64,000 nucleotides of DNA from Tilletiopsis washingtonensis. Lineage: Eukaryota; Basidiomycota; Exobasidiomycetes; Entylomatales. The stretch is taken from NCBI RefSeq assembly GCF_003144115.1, contig NW_020312005.1:554562-618561 (forward strand), in the 5' to 3' direction. Below are positions 36,264 through 47,547 of this stretch, one piece after another; the stretch's first letter is position 1, and each line of letters starts with the position of its first letter. A program made the translations under genes and the position numbers. The notes beneath the pieces are model-generated. The model saw only the letters and a list, made by a program, of their open reading frames with translations, was not told the origin of the DNA and did no database searches.

Positions 36264-37557
36264 ATGAAGTTCTCTGCCCTCGTCTCGCTCGCCGTCGTGG
36301 CCATGGGCGCCTCCAGCGCCCTCGGCTCGCTCTACGACGCCGACGCACTGCCCAACGGCGTCGCCCTGCCGCGCCGCTCGCGCCACCCGCTCAGCGAGCA
36401 GCGCCGCCGCGCCCTCGTCGACACGTACTACGCGCAGCACCCCGAGGAGGCGCGCCGCGACCTCGCTGACGCCGACGCCGACGCCGAGATCGAGAAGCGC
36501 GGCAGCACCAAGAGCTGCAAGGCAAAGACGAACAAGTCAAAGAACAAGAAGTCGCAGGCGGCCAAGAAGGCGGCGGAGCAGGCCTCCGCCAAGACTGACA
36601 CCAAGGCCGGTGAGTGGTGCGGACGGCGACGGCTGCTCGGCGCAGTGCGGTGATGCGATGATGGATGCACGCGGCGCCTGGCGCTGCAGGCCTGGATGGA
36701 CGCGCTCTGTGGCTGCGCACCTCGCTTGTCAACGGTCACTCACCCGTCTGCCCACAGTCAAGAAGCAGAAGACCGAGCACAAGACGGAGCAGAAGTCGCA
36801 GAAGACCGAGGAGAAGTCGACCTCGTCGTCGTCGTCGTCGAACAACGACGCGTCGGGCAGCAAGGGCCTCTTCGGCATGCGCTTCGCCGGCCAGTGCACC
36901 GACCCGGGCGCGTCGGACGAGTACCCCAACGGCAACATCAACTTCCTCAACTGCGGCGTCTCGAAGCAGAACCCCAACTCCAAGTGGAAGGCGCCCAACG
37001 TCAAGCTCAGCGACCTGCGCGTCATCTCCGCCCACCAGGTGCGTGCCGCGCACATGTCCCTGCCATGCGCATTCACTCACCAGACCCCACCACAGGCCGC
37101 CCAGTCGGCGACGTTCAAGCCGTGCGCCAAGTACGAGGGCGCCTTCAGCGCCGCCGAGAAGGCCACGGGCGTGCCGGCCGTGCTGCTCATGTCGTTTGCG
37201 ATGCAGGAGAGCACGTGCAACCCGTCGGTGACGGGCGGCAACGGCGAGATCGGCATGATGCAGCTCACGCCCGACAAGTGCGGCGGCATCAACTGCTGGG
37301 ACGCGGCGACGAACATCATGACGGGCGCCAAGTACTTCAAGACGGAGTACGACAACCGCGGACAGAACGTGCTCGCCGCCGCCGGCGCCTACAACGGCTG
37401 GCAGGACGGGCAGCTGAGCTACAACTCGGCGACGAACAAGCAGTGGGGCTGCAACGCGCAGAACAACCTCGACTACCTCAACCAGCTCTTCAACGGCTGG
37501 TGCCAGGGCAAGACGGGCTACGACCTCAAGGTGTACAACAACCTCGGCTCGTGCTGA
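36264..37557 (+). CDS. Secreted lysozyme-like (GH23, SLT-domain) protein
   Basis: Exons 36264-36609, 36758-37038 and 37096-37557 encode 362 residues. A clear signal peptide (MKFSALVSLAVVAMGASSAL) starts the protein. A propeptide-like part follows, ending in EIEKR at residues 75-79, a likely Kex2 site. A Lys/Thr/Glu/Ser linker then leads to the C-terminal domain. The catalytic domain shows the soluble lytic transglycosylase pattern: VPAVLLMSFAMQESTCNPSV with the candidate catalytic Glu at about 247, NGEIGMMQLTP, then AGAYNGW. Several Cys residues (for example CGGINCW and WCQGKTGYD) suggest disulfides. Such enzymes cut peptidoglycan or chitin-like polymers. In a fungus the target could be bacterial walls or its own cell wall; that is inference. 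The second intron (57 nt) has no in-frame stop, so unspliced message would add 19 residues. Confidence 0.88.
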
Positions 37558-37860
37558 GCGTCTCGTCGCCGCCGTCTCGTGTTCTGTCCGCGCATGATGC
37601 TGTGCATCTGCAGTCGCCGCCCGCCGCTTCGTCCTTCTCGTGCCTCGCCGGACCGTTCTCTCTTCCTATTGTCCCGACGCCCTGCGCTCGGCTGTGCCGA
37701 GCTGCTCGTCTCGCTCTCTCTCGACCCGACCGCATACACTCATGACCCCTCTCTCCGCACACACTCCACCACCTCCCGCAATACGACCTGGACCGCGCCG
37801 CGCGTTGATCGCTGCGGCGCGTCGCGTTGCACACACATTGCGTCTGACTGCGTGATAGCA
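37558..37860. other. Intergenic region between convergent GH23 and F-box genes
   Basis: These 303 bp must hold the 3' untranslated regions of both genes. The sequence is CT-rich on the plus strand and contains no recognisable gene. Confidence 0.4.
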
Positions 37861-40235
37861 TTACACGCCGTACGAGCGCACCGGGCTGTAGCGGAACGCC
37901 TTGTCGTGCTTCTGCGGGATGGTGCAGACGGCGCGCGTCTGCAGGTTGACCGACTCGTAGTCGAGCATCTCGAGCTTGTTCCAGCGGCCGCGCTGAAGGA
38001 GGCAGTCAGCGCATGCTCGCTCGCGGGGCCACGGACATGCCTCACCGCCGTCTGCTTGAGCGCAAAGACCATGCGAAAGGCGTACTTCTCCATGCTGCGG
38101 TCCTTGAGGTCCTCGATGAGCACCTTGGGGCCCGGCGCGCGGCCGTAGAACTCGTCGTCGGCCAGGCCGAGCGGCTCGAGCGACCAGCGACCGATGGCGA
38201 AGCCCTTGGCGCGCAAGCCGGGCTCCATTGTCCGCACCGTGTCGGCCGGCACGTCGGTGGTGAGGAGCGAGAGGGCGCGCCCGTCGGGGAGGAAGCGCAG
38301 CGAGCGGTAGAACTCGACGACCTGAGCGCGAGGGTGTGAGTCGCGTGTCGAGAGAGGCGGCACGGCTTAAAGACTCACATGCACGACCTGCACCCAGCGA
38401 TTGTCGGGATGCATGCCTTGCCGCGTATAGTGGCAGGCGGCGATGTAGCAGCCATTCAGCCGCAGGCGGGGCTGCGCAACGAAGACATCGCGCCAATGCG
38501 AGAGCGCCAGCAGCTGCGGCAGCGTCTCGAACGGAATCTCTGGCGGCAGCTGCGGCACGAAGAACGTGTCCCGCGCGACGTCTCTGCACAAGCTCTGTCA
38601 GCACGGAAGATGACTAGCTTGCCAGTACACACCACTCACCGCCAGATGCTCCACGCTGCAGTCAAGCGGCGAAATGTGACGCACGTCCGGCCGGCGGTCT
38701 CGAGACTCATCCAGTCTGGACCCGCCAGCACGACGCCGATGCCTCTGCGACTCGGCGGCTCGCCTGGCGGCACGGGCGCGATGCGGGCGCCGCGCTTGCC
38801 GCGCGGAGCGGCGAGGTGCGAGAAGATGAGCAGCAGTACCTCGTCCGGGAGCACATCGAGCAAGACCGGCTGCTCCTCGTCTTCTGGCGTGAAGCGGGCT
38901 CGCAAGGCTGCATGCTCGGCAGAGGCCGCTGGCATGGCTCGGCTTGCTTCCGCATCGTCGGATGGCACGGCAAGTGCCAGCTTGGAGAGGAGCTCTGCGA
39001 GATCAGGCTGGTCGTCGGGCAGAATAGCAGCCATCGGAGCGGGCGGCGCAGCGGCAGGCGCAACAAGCGGCAGACGCTTGCCCACTGCACCGCTCTGCAC
39101 CGGTGCAGCATGGTTCTGAGCGCGAGGCACGTCAGGCGAGGTGCGGGTGGCGCTGCGTGTGGCGTCCGACGGGGACGTCTCAAGCGCGGAGCAGACCGCA
39201 GAGACGACTTCCTCCGTCGAGAGCAGGGGATCGATCGGCTGATCGGGATCGTCGGCGGGCCGCGAGGAGAGCAGGATCACCGCGCGCTGGTACAGCCGGT
39301 CTGAAGCCTCGTAGAGCCGAAAGGCTCGGCGGTAGAACTGGATCGCTGTGCGAGAGTCGTGTCAGCCTTCACGCAAGTCGACGAGAACGCCATCTCCAGC
39401 TCAGGACGTGGCGCTGCGCAGCACTTGGAGGCAGTCTGTCCCGAGCGAGCACCTTCCCCGCTGTCTCGTCGTCTGACTCACCTTCGTCTGTATCGCCTCT
39501 CCGCTCTGCGCCCACGCCACGCGCGTACAGTCTCACGCCCTCCTCCATCTCTCTCCGGCCCTTCTCGCTCTCCAGCACCTTGGCGTCGGCCTTTGCGTGT
39601 TCACGCGCCCGAGCTGCGCGAGCTGCGAGGAGCTCGGGCGCCAATGCTGGAGCCGGCAGTGGCGGCAGCAGCGCCTCTGCCAGAGCTCGGTCGGGCAGGG
39701 TGCGTGGTCGCTGCGGCGAAGAGGGTCCAGCTGTCGGCCACACGTGCGAGTGAGGCTGCTCATCGTCTGCTGCTGCGTTTTCCTCGTCATCGCTCGCAGT
39801 CTCGTGCTCTTCTGTGCGGCTGAGCGGCGCTGAGGCGCTGCTGTCTGCCGGCAGCGGCGGCGGCACAGGCGGCGGTTGCGAGGGCGCCGTTGCGGTGGCG
39901 CGCTTGCGCTCGCTGACTTCTGACTGCCATGCGCGACGGAAGGCCTCTAGCTCGTCCGTCGTCGGTGCGGCAGTGCTTGTTGCTGGAGCGGAAGGCGCAT
40001 CACTGTCGCTGAGTGCGGGAGCACCCTGCGGCGGACGCAATGACCCAGGCGAGGCGGCGCGTGAGAGCTCCTCGGGCGTTTCGACGTCCGGCGTGCTAGG
40101 AGGCGAGCTGGACGAGAGCCCGCTTGTCTGACCGCCAGTGCGGGACGAGGATGGCTCAGCGAGCGAGTCTGTGTGCGGCGGTCGCTCCTCCATGCCGGGC
40201 GCGGTTACGAGTGAGGGAGTCCGGGGCGGGTGCAT
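37861..40235 (-). CDS. F-box protein of the FBXO9/Hrt3/Pof7 family
   Basis: Exons 40235-39482, 39345-38640, 38583-38379, 38321-38046 and 37992-37861 on the minus strand encode 690 residues. The first 250 residues are Ser/Pro/Glu-rich. A TPR/MIT-like helix (AIQFYRRAFRLYEASDRLYQ) follows, then an F-box (VLLDVLPDEVLLLIFSHLA, about residues 412-455). The C-terminal domain typical of FBXO9 reads RLNGCYIAACHYTRQG, VVEFYRSLRFLPDGRALSLL and YAFRMVFALKQTARGRWNKL. F-box proteins bring substrates to SCF (Skp1-cullin) ubiquitin ligases. FBXO9 acts on TOR-pathway regulators in humans; a role here is only inferred. All four introns are 52-136 nt. It shares a 225-bp divergent upstream region with the S33 hydrolase gene. 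Confidence 0.87.
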
Positions 40236-40460
40236 GTGGAGCAGACGCAGGTGCGGCCAACGTGCAGCGGCGGTGCGGCGGCGGCGTCAGCGCCGAAGCC
40301 ACGCGCCGCCAACTCCGCTTCCCTCTGACCCCACGTAGGACGGGGCTGATTAGATTGGCCTGCGCCGTTCGCCTCGCCGTCCCTCAAGACAAGCACACGG
40401 TCGACGATTCCGCCGCTTCAACTTCATCCCACACCACCACGCCCGCTCCGTGCCGCCAAG
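40236..40460. promoter_or_regulatory. Short bidirectional upstream region, F-box gene / S33 hydrolase gene
   Basis: Only 225 bp lie between the two start codons. The plus strand carries ACGTAGGACGGGG and ATTAGATTGG (an inverted CCAAT-like ATTGG at 40352-40356), then a CA/CT-rich run (CTTCATCCCACACCACCACG) just ahead of the hydrolase start. Confidence 0.45.
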
Positions 40461-41417
40461 ATGGCTCGCGTCATTGAAGGACAAGCGCCGTTCCAGGACG
40501 GCTTCACCTGGTATCGTCTCGTCGAGCCCGACACTCCCAGCTCTGCGCTGCCGCTCGTCGTGCTCCACGGCGGACCCGGCATGGCGTCCAACTACCTGCA
40601 CAACCTCGCCGAGCTGGCCGACGAGACGGGGCGCGCCGTGGTGCTGTACGACCAGTTTGGCTGCGGACGCTCCACGCATCGCCCCGAGGCGCCGACGGAC
40701 TTCTGGGGCGTGCAGCTGTTCGTCGACGAGCATCACAGTCTGATGAGGCACCTCGGCATCGAGAAGTATCATCTCCTAGGCCAGTCGTGGGGCGGCATGC
40801 TTGCCGCTGAGCTGGCAGTGCGCGGCCTGCGCCCGGCATCCCTCGCCATCTGCAACAGCCCGGCGTCGATGGAGCTCTGGCTCAAGGGCGCGGCAGACCT
40901 GCGGGCCCAGCTGCCGAAGGAGACTCGCGAGGCGCTGGACAAGCACGAGAAGGCAGGCACGCACGAGGACCCCGAGTACCTCGCTGCCACGCACGAGTTC
41001 TGTGAGATTGCTGCGTGGTGCATCGCATATCGCCTTGCTGACGCTGCCCTCCACCCAGACATCCGCCATGTCGTGCGTCAAGACCCGTTCCCGCAAGACT
41101 TCCAGGACTCGGAGGCGCAGTGCGCCGCCGACCCGACGGTCTACCGCACGCTCAACGGGCCCAACGAGTTCCACGTCGTCGGCACGTTCAAGGACTGGAC
41201 GATCACCGAGCGGCTGGCGCAGATCAAGGACGTGCCGACGCTCGTCGCCGCCGGCGAGCACGACGAGGCGACACCCATCACCTGGCAGCCGTTCGTCGAT
41301 GGCATCGCTGGTGCCACGAGCCACGTGTTTGAGGGCTGCTCGCACTGCTGCCACCTCGAACAGCCGGAGGAGTTCAGACGTGTCATTGGCGCCTTTCTGC
41401 AGCAGCACGATGCCTGA
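40461..41417 (+). CDS. Proline iminopeptidase-like alpha/beta hydrolase (peptidase S33)
   Basis: Exons 40461-41001 and 41059-41417 encode 299 residues. The 57-nt intron has no in-frame stop, but splicing converts an odd Cys/Ala-rich stretch into HEFYIRHVVRQDPFP, which matches the FYxRHxxRxxPxP pattern of this family, so I favour splicing. Key elements are HGGPG (36-40, oxyanion region), YDQFGCGRS, the nucleophile elbow GQSWGG with Ser109, the acid in AAGEHDEATP and the catalytic His near GCSHCCHLEQPEEF. The family contains proline iminopeptidases and L-amino-acid amidases that release N-terminal residues from peptides or amides. No signal peptide is seen, so it is probably cytosolic. The exact substrate is not determined. 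Confidence 0.85.
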   Translation: MARVIEGQAPFQDGFTWYRLVEPDTPSSALPLVVLHGGPGMASNYLHNLAELADETGRAVVLYDQFGCGRSTHRPEAPTDFWGVQLFVDEHHSLMRHLGIEKYHLLGQSWGGMLAAELAVRGLRPASLAICNSPASMELWLKGAADLRAQLPKETREALDKHEKAGTHEDPEYLAATHEFCEIAAWCIAYRLADAALHPDIRHVVRQDPFPQDFQDSEAQCAADPTVYRTLNGPNEFHVVGTFKDWTITERLAQIKDVPTLVAAGEHDEATPITWQPFVDGIAGATSHVFEGCSHCCHLEQPEEFRRVIGAFLQQHDA

Positions 41418-42274
41418 GCGAGGCAATGGAGTGGCTAATGATGATGCATGAGCTGAGCTGGGCCGTGATGTGTGAGGAGGTGACTGCGGCCGCTGAGGAT
41501 GTTGTGGTCATGGCGGGACGGAGAGGGCGAGCGAGGCGCGTCGCGCTCGAGGCGCGTCCGAGCGCCGGCGTGCCTCGCGGGCACATGAGCAGTGTCCACG
41601 GTGCAGCGCGGGTCTCTCGCACGAGCAGCGAGCAATACAGGCCGGGCACGCGAGCAGTGTGTGCGGCGCGGCGCGGTGAAGTGCCGCGCGAGCTCAGCAG
41701 GCGGCCAGACGACTTTGCTACCCTGCCTCGTCTCCTCTTCATCCACCCTCCACTGCACACGCCGCATACACTCGGCCCAGCGGCGATCGTCTCGCAGCCT
41801 CAGCGCTGCGCATACTGCCCCGACGCCCGGCAGCACTGACGCTCTCTGGCTCGCCTACCGCGCTCCAGCTCGCCGACTTCTCCGCACCTCGCACCGCACG
41901 GACAGGCCCGCTCGACGCTGTGCTGCTCCGCTCCAGCTGGTTGCGTGCCCCGCACGTCTTCCTTTTCCCGTCTGCCATACCCCGTCACCTACATCTACTG
42001 CGATCATACTGCTGGCGCCGCTACACAAGTGCTCTCGCCGCCGACCGAGCCCTGATACCACAGTCAAGGCGCCCTAGTCTTCCCGCCAGTGTGAGTGGAG
42101 CAGCTCGTGAGCCATTGTCTTCGCGGCATCGGCAGGCTGCAGCCAGATCGCAAGCGACCCGAGCAATCACACTGCCTTCGCCTGCGCCCGTCAGAGCCTT
42201 TGCTGACGCTCATCTCGCGCCCTCTCCCAGCCAGCAAGCATCCTGCGCCCCGCCTGCAGCCGGAGCGGCGAGCC
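41418..42274. other. Intergenic region upstream of SET1
   Basis: These 857 bp separate two genes on the same strand. The SET1 reading frame continues upstream of the chosen Met to 42095, but that part (MEQLVSHCLRGIG...) lacks family resemblance, so it is taken as leader. CT-rich strings occur at 41900-42000. No other gene was recognised. Confidence 0.4.
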
Positions 42275-45200
42275 ATGAGCTCATGGCCCGCACGCAGCTC
42301 CTCCAGCGGCTCGTCGCGCGCTCGCGGCGGGCGTAAGAGCAACACCGGCGACGTCGACTCGTACCGTCCCGGCGGGCCCGGGCCTTCGGCGAACGGCTGG
42401 CCCGCGGCTTCGGGCAGCGGCAGCCGCGACGAGCGCAGTCCGCGCGGCGCACCCATGCCAAAGGACAACGGCTGGGGCCCGCGCGCCTCGGCTGTGGCTC
42501 GAGATGAGCCTTCTCATCCTGCTGCTCCTGCTGTCCCGCTCCGCCGGCCGACCTCGCCGCTTGTCCGACCAGCGCGCGCCGCAAGCTCGAACGGCGCTCG
42601 CGAGGGCAGCCCCGAGGAAGGCGAGCTCTCCGACGCCGATTCGGACGGCGCAGGGCCGGGACCCGCCCCACGAAGCCGCAGCCGCGACGGCTCTGAGCTC
42701 AGACGACACGCCGAGCCATCAGGCTGGGAGCGCCGCGAGCCCTCCACATTGGCGGAGTACGACGAGCGCAGCGGCGACGCTGGCTCACAGCCGCGCAAGA
42801 GCCGCAAGCGTGGCGGTGCGCGTCGCAAGCGACGGCAGAGCCCGGTGTTGCCCGCTGATCGAGACGGCGGCTGGCCGTCGCGACAGCCCGAGCGAGACAG
42901 CTTCAGCGAGCAACGGTCGGCAGAGCGAGCGCCGGCGAATCGCTGGCCTGCCCGCTCCGCCTCGCCTGGTCCCTCGCGGCTTGATCCTCCAGCATCTGCG
43001 GATCGCGATGCGAGGATGGCAGACCGGACCGAGGTGTTGCCTGCGGAAGCCGAGCCACGATCCTCGCCGGTGCCCTCTGCGCCACAAGCTGAGTCTTCCC
43101 GTGCACCATTCGAGAAGCATGATGAGGCCGCGCACGTGGCTCCTCCGCCGCAGGACCCGCCAGCTCGTGAGGTGCCAGCCGAGCCCAGGCCAGCCGAGTT
43201 TCTCGAGCCTCGGTCTGAGTCGGCAGTGCCACGCTGGCCCCGGCGCGAAAGCGCAGGCGCCGATTCGCGCGAGGCGTCAGAGAGCCCCGCTGTGCGGACG
43301 CCCACGCCAGTGCGGCCAGAGCCGCCGCAACCTCGCTCTCCGCCTCGCTCGCAGTACGTGCCGCCGCCGCGAGCAGACGTTCAGCCTCTCGAGCCGCGAG
43401 CTTCCTTCGTGCCGCCGCCGCGGTCAGAGCTTCCTCCTGTGGAGCCGCGACAAGCATTTGTGCCACCGCCGCGGCCCGAGGTGCCTCCTCTACAGCCACG
43501 AGCCTCGCTCGTGCCGCCGGCAAGGGCAGACATCGCTCCTCGCCCTCCATTCTCGCCGGTGACAGCCGTGCGGTCGCCTCTGTCCGCGACTGCCACGCCG
43601 CCTCGGGGACCCGGAGCGATGTCGCCGCCGAACTCGGCCGCCTCAGGTTCGACGCCGCCGACTGGGCCGCGCCAGATGTCGCGGCCAGCAGCGCAGCAGC
43701 CTCCGCCCTCGGCGCCCACCGGCCCTCGTGCGCAATTCGCAGCTGCACGCTTTGGCGCGCCCGCTCCGCCAAAGCAGCCTAGTGCTATGCGCACTCCCAG
43801 CGGTCCTCGGGCGTTCATGCGCGTAGAGCAGCCCGCTGCGAGCCCGCCGAAGCCGGGTGCGCCGCCTCCGCCTCCGCCGCCAGCCGCTCTGCCACCGCCG
43901 CCTCCGCCCTCACCTCCTCCGCCGCCGCCTCCACCGGCCGAAGAAGATGACGTCTCGGTTCCACCTCCGCCGCCGCCGCCCGGCTCGCCTCCGCCTCCGC
44001 CTGCTGAGGTCGAGGAGCCAGCGCCAGCTTCGCCTCCGCCGCCGACGCTGTCCTTTGGACACGTCCTGCTGCCGCACGAGCTGCCGCTCGAGCCCTCGAG
44101 CTCGCAGCGCGGCTTCAAGACGGTGTATGATCCGAATCTGGACCGCGGCAGCGCAAAGGGCAAGGAAGCGGTGCGCCGCTACCAGACCCAGGAGGACATG
44201 GCGGCGGTGTCAGTGGACCCGAGAAAGTCGCTGCCGCCGGTCAAGCATGGGAGGGGTGCGGTGCGCACGCAGTTGGCGTATCCTGTATGGGAGGTGAGTG
44301 TTTCCCGAGGAGCCGGGCCGGGCGAAGGTGGAGGAGCGTTGCCAATGGAGAGCGTGTGTGGTGGAGCTGTGCGGGCTGGATTAGATGTCGGACTGGGCGT
44401 CTTGCTGACGCGGTGTGCCTCTGCAGTGGGATGGCAACTCGGTGGGCCCGCGACCGCCGCCGCCTCCTCGGTCGCTGCTCGTGACGGGCCTATCGCCTCT
44501 CACGCTGCGCGGCCAGGTCGACAATTTCTTCATGGCGTTTGGGCGCATCCGCGAGACGGAGCTCAAGACGGACCCGCGTACGAGCCAGAGCCTGGGCATC
44601 TACCACATCGAGTTTGCGCACGACTACGACGAGGACGGCAAGCCGACGCAGTCGCGCAACCCGCAGCGCGGCGACGAGGTGGCACGCAAGGCCATGACGC
44701 AGAGCAACGGACAGCGCATCATGAGCGACGTCATCACCGTCGTGCTCGACGACCTCGAGCGCTCGAAGTACGTGCGTGCGTACCGCGAGCTGCTGGCCAA
44801 GCGCTACCCGCCACGCACGGCGAAGCCGCCCGCGAGCGTCACGCCGAGCGGGCCGAAAGCGGGCTTGCTCGCTGGCGCCGGCAGTGCCATCTCTCCGAAT
44901 GGCCAGCTCGGCGCAGCGGCATCTGGCAGCGCCTCGCCGATGGCGCCGCCTACCGCTCCGCGCGGCCCGCGCAATCAGCGGCCGATGGGCCCGGGCGTCA
45001 ACATGCCGCTCGGCCCACGTGGGCAGATGTACGGGCGAGGCTTCGTGTCGCCTGCGACTGCGTCACCCATGGGCCACACGCCGCCGAGCAGCGGCCACGG
45101 CTATTCGTCGCCAGCCTCGCAGGACGCCGCGAAGGGCTCAGGCCTCGAGCCTCGCGAAGAAGACGACATGGATCTCGGCTCGGACAACGAGGACGACTAC

Positions 45201-47331
45201 CGCCCGAAGCCACTGGCCGTCTTCTACGGCAGACGCGGGCGTGGCGTGCTTGGCGTGCCTGGCGCACCGACTGGCCCGCGCAATGGCATGCAGCGATTGC
45301 CGGCCGGCCGCGCCGCTGTGGCTGCGTTCAACGGAGCTGCTCCACGGGTGACGACTGCCGCGGCGGAAGAGCCCGACACGATCATGGACAAGCTGGCGGT
45401 CATGCAGCGTCTCGACGACCAGAAGTTCCCGTACGCCGTCGTACCGCACGTGCCGGGCGTCAACGCGCCGAAGCTACGCATGCACTTCGCCGCCTTTGGC
45501 GTGTGCGAGGTGCTCAGCGACTCGTCGGCCTGGTATGTCACCTTCGACACGGCCGATGGCGCACAGCGCTGCCGCACGGTGCTCGACAAGAAGAAGGTCA
45601 CGAGCGCCAACATCCAGATCTCGATCGAGGTGCGGATGCCCTTCATCCGCGCCGCGATGCACACCGCCATGACGTGGGCGCCGAAGGAGGCCGACGAGGT
45701 CACCTTCACGCCTCTTCGTGCAGAGCAGGGCGCTGCAGGCGCGCGCTTCGGTGCAGGCGCCTTTCGTGGCGCCCGTGGCGGGCGCGGCGGGCGCATCTTC
45801 AACGGCGTGGGTGGCCGTCCTGTGCCAGTTGCTGCGCCGCGCGACAACGGCTGGGGCCGCGAGCGCGCCCTCGGCCCCAATGTGGGCGAGCCGCAGGCGC
45901 GGTGGGCCGCTGAGCGCGGCGACTATCGCATCGAACCGGTGCGACAGCCGCGCGTGGCGGACCCAAGCCTCGATGTGCGCAAGGAGAGACGCCGAGAGTC
46001 GCAGCGGGCCGAGCGCAGCTCGCCAGTCGAGGAGCAACAAGCCAAGCCAGAGACTCACGAGCAGCCGTCGCACCGCGCGCCCGTCTTCACTGACAGCGAG
46101 GACGACGAGGTCGTCGCGGTCAAGCCCAAGCGTAGCAAGAAGAAGGCGAGCGCGGCCGTCTTCGAGGAGGTCGTCGTGAAGCACGAGACGCCTGCGCTCG
46201 ACGAGATCAAGGTCGACGACGAGGCGCCGGCCAAGAAGAGCAAGAAGAAGAGCAAGAAGGCCGCCGTCGCCAAGCCTGTCGTCGAGGAGCCTGCCGAGCC
46301 GGACGACGGCGACGACTCCGAGGCGCTGCAGTGGGAGGCGCAGCCGGCCAAGAAGGCCAAGGTCGTCGTCAAGCCCGCGCGGCCGCGCAGCCCGACGCCC
46401 GATCCGTTCGAGGCGGGCATCGCCGAGACGCCCGAGGACCTGTACTTCATGCGCCTGGCGCTCGAGCAGATGGCCAAGGGCGAGGCCGTCACGTCGAAGA
46501 ACCTGCCCGAGGATCTCGAGGCGGATCTGGAGGAGAACGACGACGAGCCGAACAGCTCGGGCTGCGCGCGCACGCAGGGCTTCTTCCTCATCCCGCAGGA
46601 GGAGAAGGCGCAGCACCAGCCGGACCGCAACCGCGCCATCGTCGACACTGCCACAGCCGTGGGGCTGGCGTCGGCGCGCGACAACCGCGCCGACTCGCGG
46701 CGCTTCGTGCAGGGCATTGAGCAGCACAAGAAGGACACGGCCAGCGACACGGACATCCTCAAGTTCAACCAGCTGCGCACGCGCAAGAAGCAGCTCAAGT
46801 TCGCCAAGTCGCCCATCCACGACTGGGGCCTGTACGCCATGGAGCTCATCCCCGCGGGCGACATGGTCATTGAGTACGTCGGCGAGGTGGTGCGGCAGCA
46901 GATTGCCGACGAGCGCGAGAAGGCCTACGAGCGGCAGGTGAGTGGGGTGTGCAGTGCGGTCTGCTGCTGCGGCTGACGCATGATCCGCAGGGCAACTTCA
47001 GCACCTACCTCTTCCGCGTCGACGACGACCTCGTGGTCGATGCGACGCGCAAGGGCAACATTGCACGTCTGATGAACGTGCGTGTGCCCGCCGCATGCCT
47101 GCGCGCACCCTCTCACCCGCTCACCGTTCCCTGCCCGCGCAGCACTGCTGCACGCCCAACTGCAACGCCAAGATCCTCACGCTCAACGGCGAGAAGCGCA
47201 TTGTCCTCTACGCACGCACGACGATCCTGCCGGGGCACGAGCTGACGTACGACTACAAGTTCCAAGGCGGCGACCAGGCCGACGCCATTGCCTGTCTCTG
47301 CGGCTCGCCAGGCTGCCGCCGCTATCTGTGA
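42275..47331 (+). CDS. SET1: SET1 histone H3 lysine-4 methyltransferase (COMPASS catalytic subunit)
   Basis: Exons 42275-44293, 44427-46937, 46991-47077 and 47143-47331 encode 1601 residues. The first 640 residues are Pro/Arg/Ser-rich, with a 17-residue tandem repeat and long polyproline runs. An RRM-like domain follows (SLLVTGLSPLTLRGQVDNFF, about 688-780), then a second RNA-binding-like region around VVPHVPGVNAPKLRMHFAAF. Next come a basic/acidic Lys-rich linker, an n-SET segment (ADSRRFVQGIEQ) and the catalytic SET domain: KKQLKFAKSPIHDWGLYAME, VIEYVGEVVRQQIADEREKA, LMNHCCTPNC and GHELTYDYKF. A complete post-SET CxCGSxxCRRYL end is present. The protein methylates H3K4 in chromatin using S-adenosylmethionine. 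Introns 2 and 3 fall inside the SET domain, and phase is zero at all junctions. Confidence 0.96.
43355..43558 (+). repeat. SET1: Four tandem 51-bp units in SET1 (17-residue Pro-rich repeat)
   Basis: The encoded units are YVPPPRADVQPLEPRAS, FVPPPRSELPPVEPRQA, FVPPPRPEVPPLQPRAS and a degenerate LVPPARADIAPRPPFSP. The period is 51 bases with a conserved VPPPR core and PxxPR spacing. Divergence between units at third positions shows the repeat is not brand new. Confidence 0.8.
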
Positions 47332-47547
47332 TGGCGCCGCACCTGCGCGCCACCCACTGTCCCATTGCCTGCCATGTGCCCGCTGTCATCCTCTCCGTCC
47401 CCTCTGTCACTTGTACTCAATCATCACACCTGCAACACGCCTCAAGACATTCCTCAGCGCGCGCCGTCTGATGTTGTCTCAGTAGTCATTAAGCGGCCAA
47501 ATGGTGTGACAGAAGGGGGATCGCAGGGAGACCAGGGCACGGCGCGC

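Noticed and set aside
42095-42274. In-frame upstream extension of SET1 starting at another Met
   Set aside because: The 60 extra residues are Arg/Leu/Pro-rich and unlike Set1 N-termini. The Met at 42275 begins the Ser/Arg-rich region cleanly.
45474-46820. Long minus-strand open frame antisense to SET1
   Set aside because: It is a Leu/Arg/Val/Asp-rich mirror of SET1's GC-rich codons, without start context, domain or splice signals. Many similar mirrors accompany other genes here.
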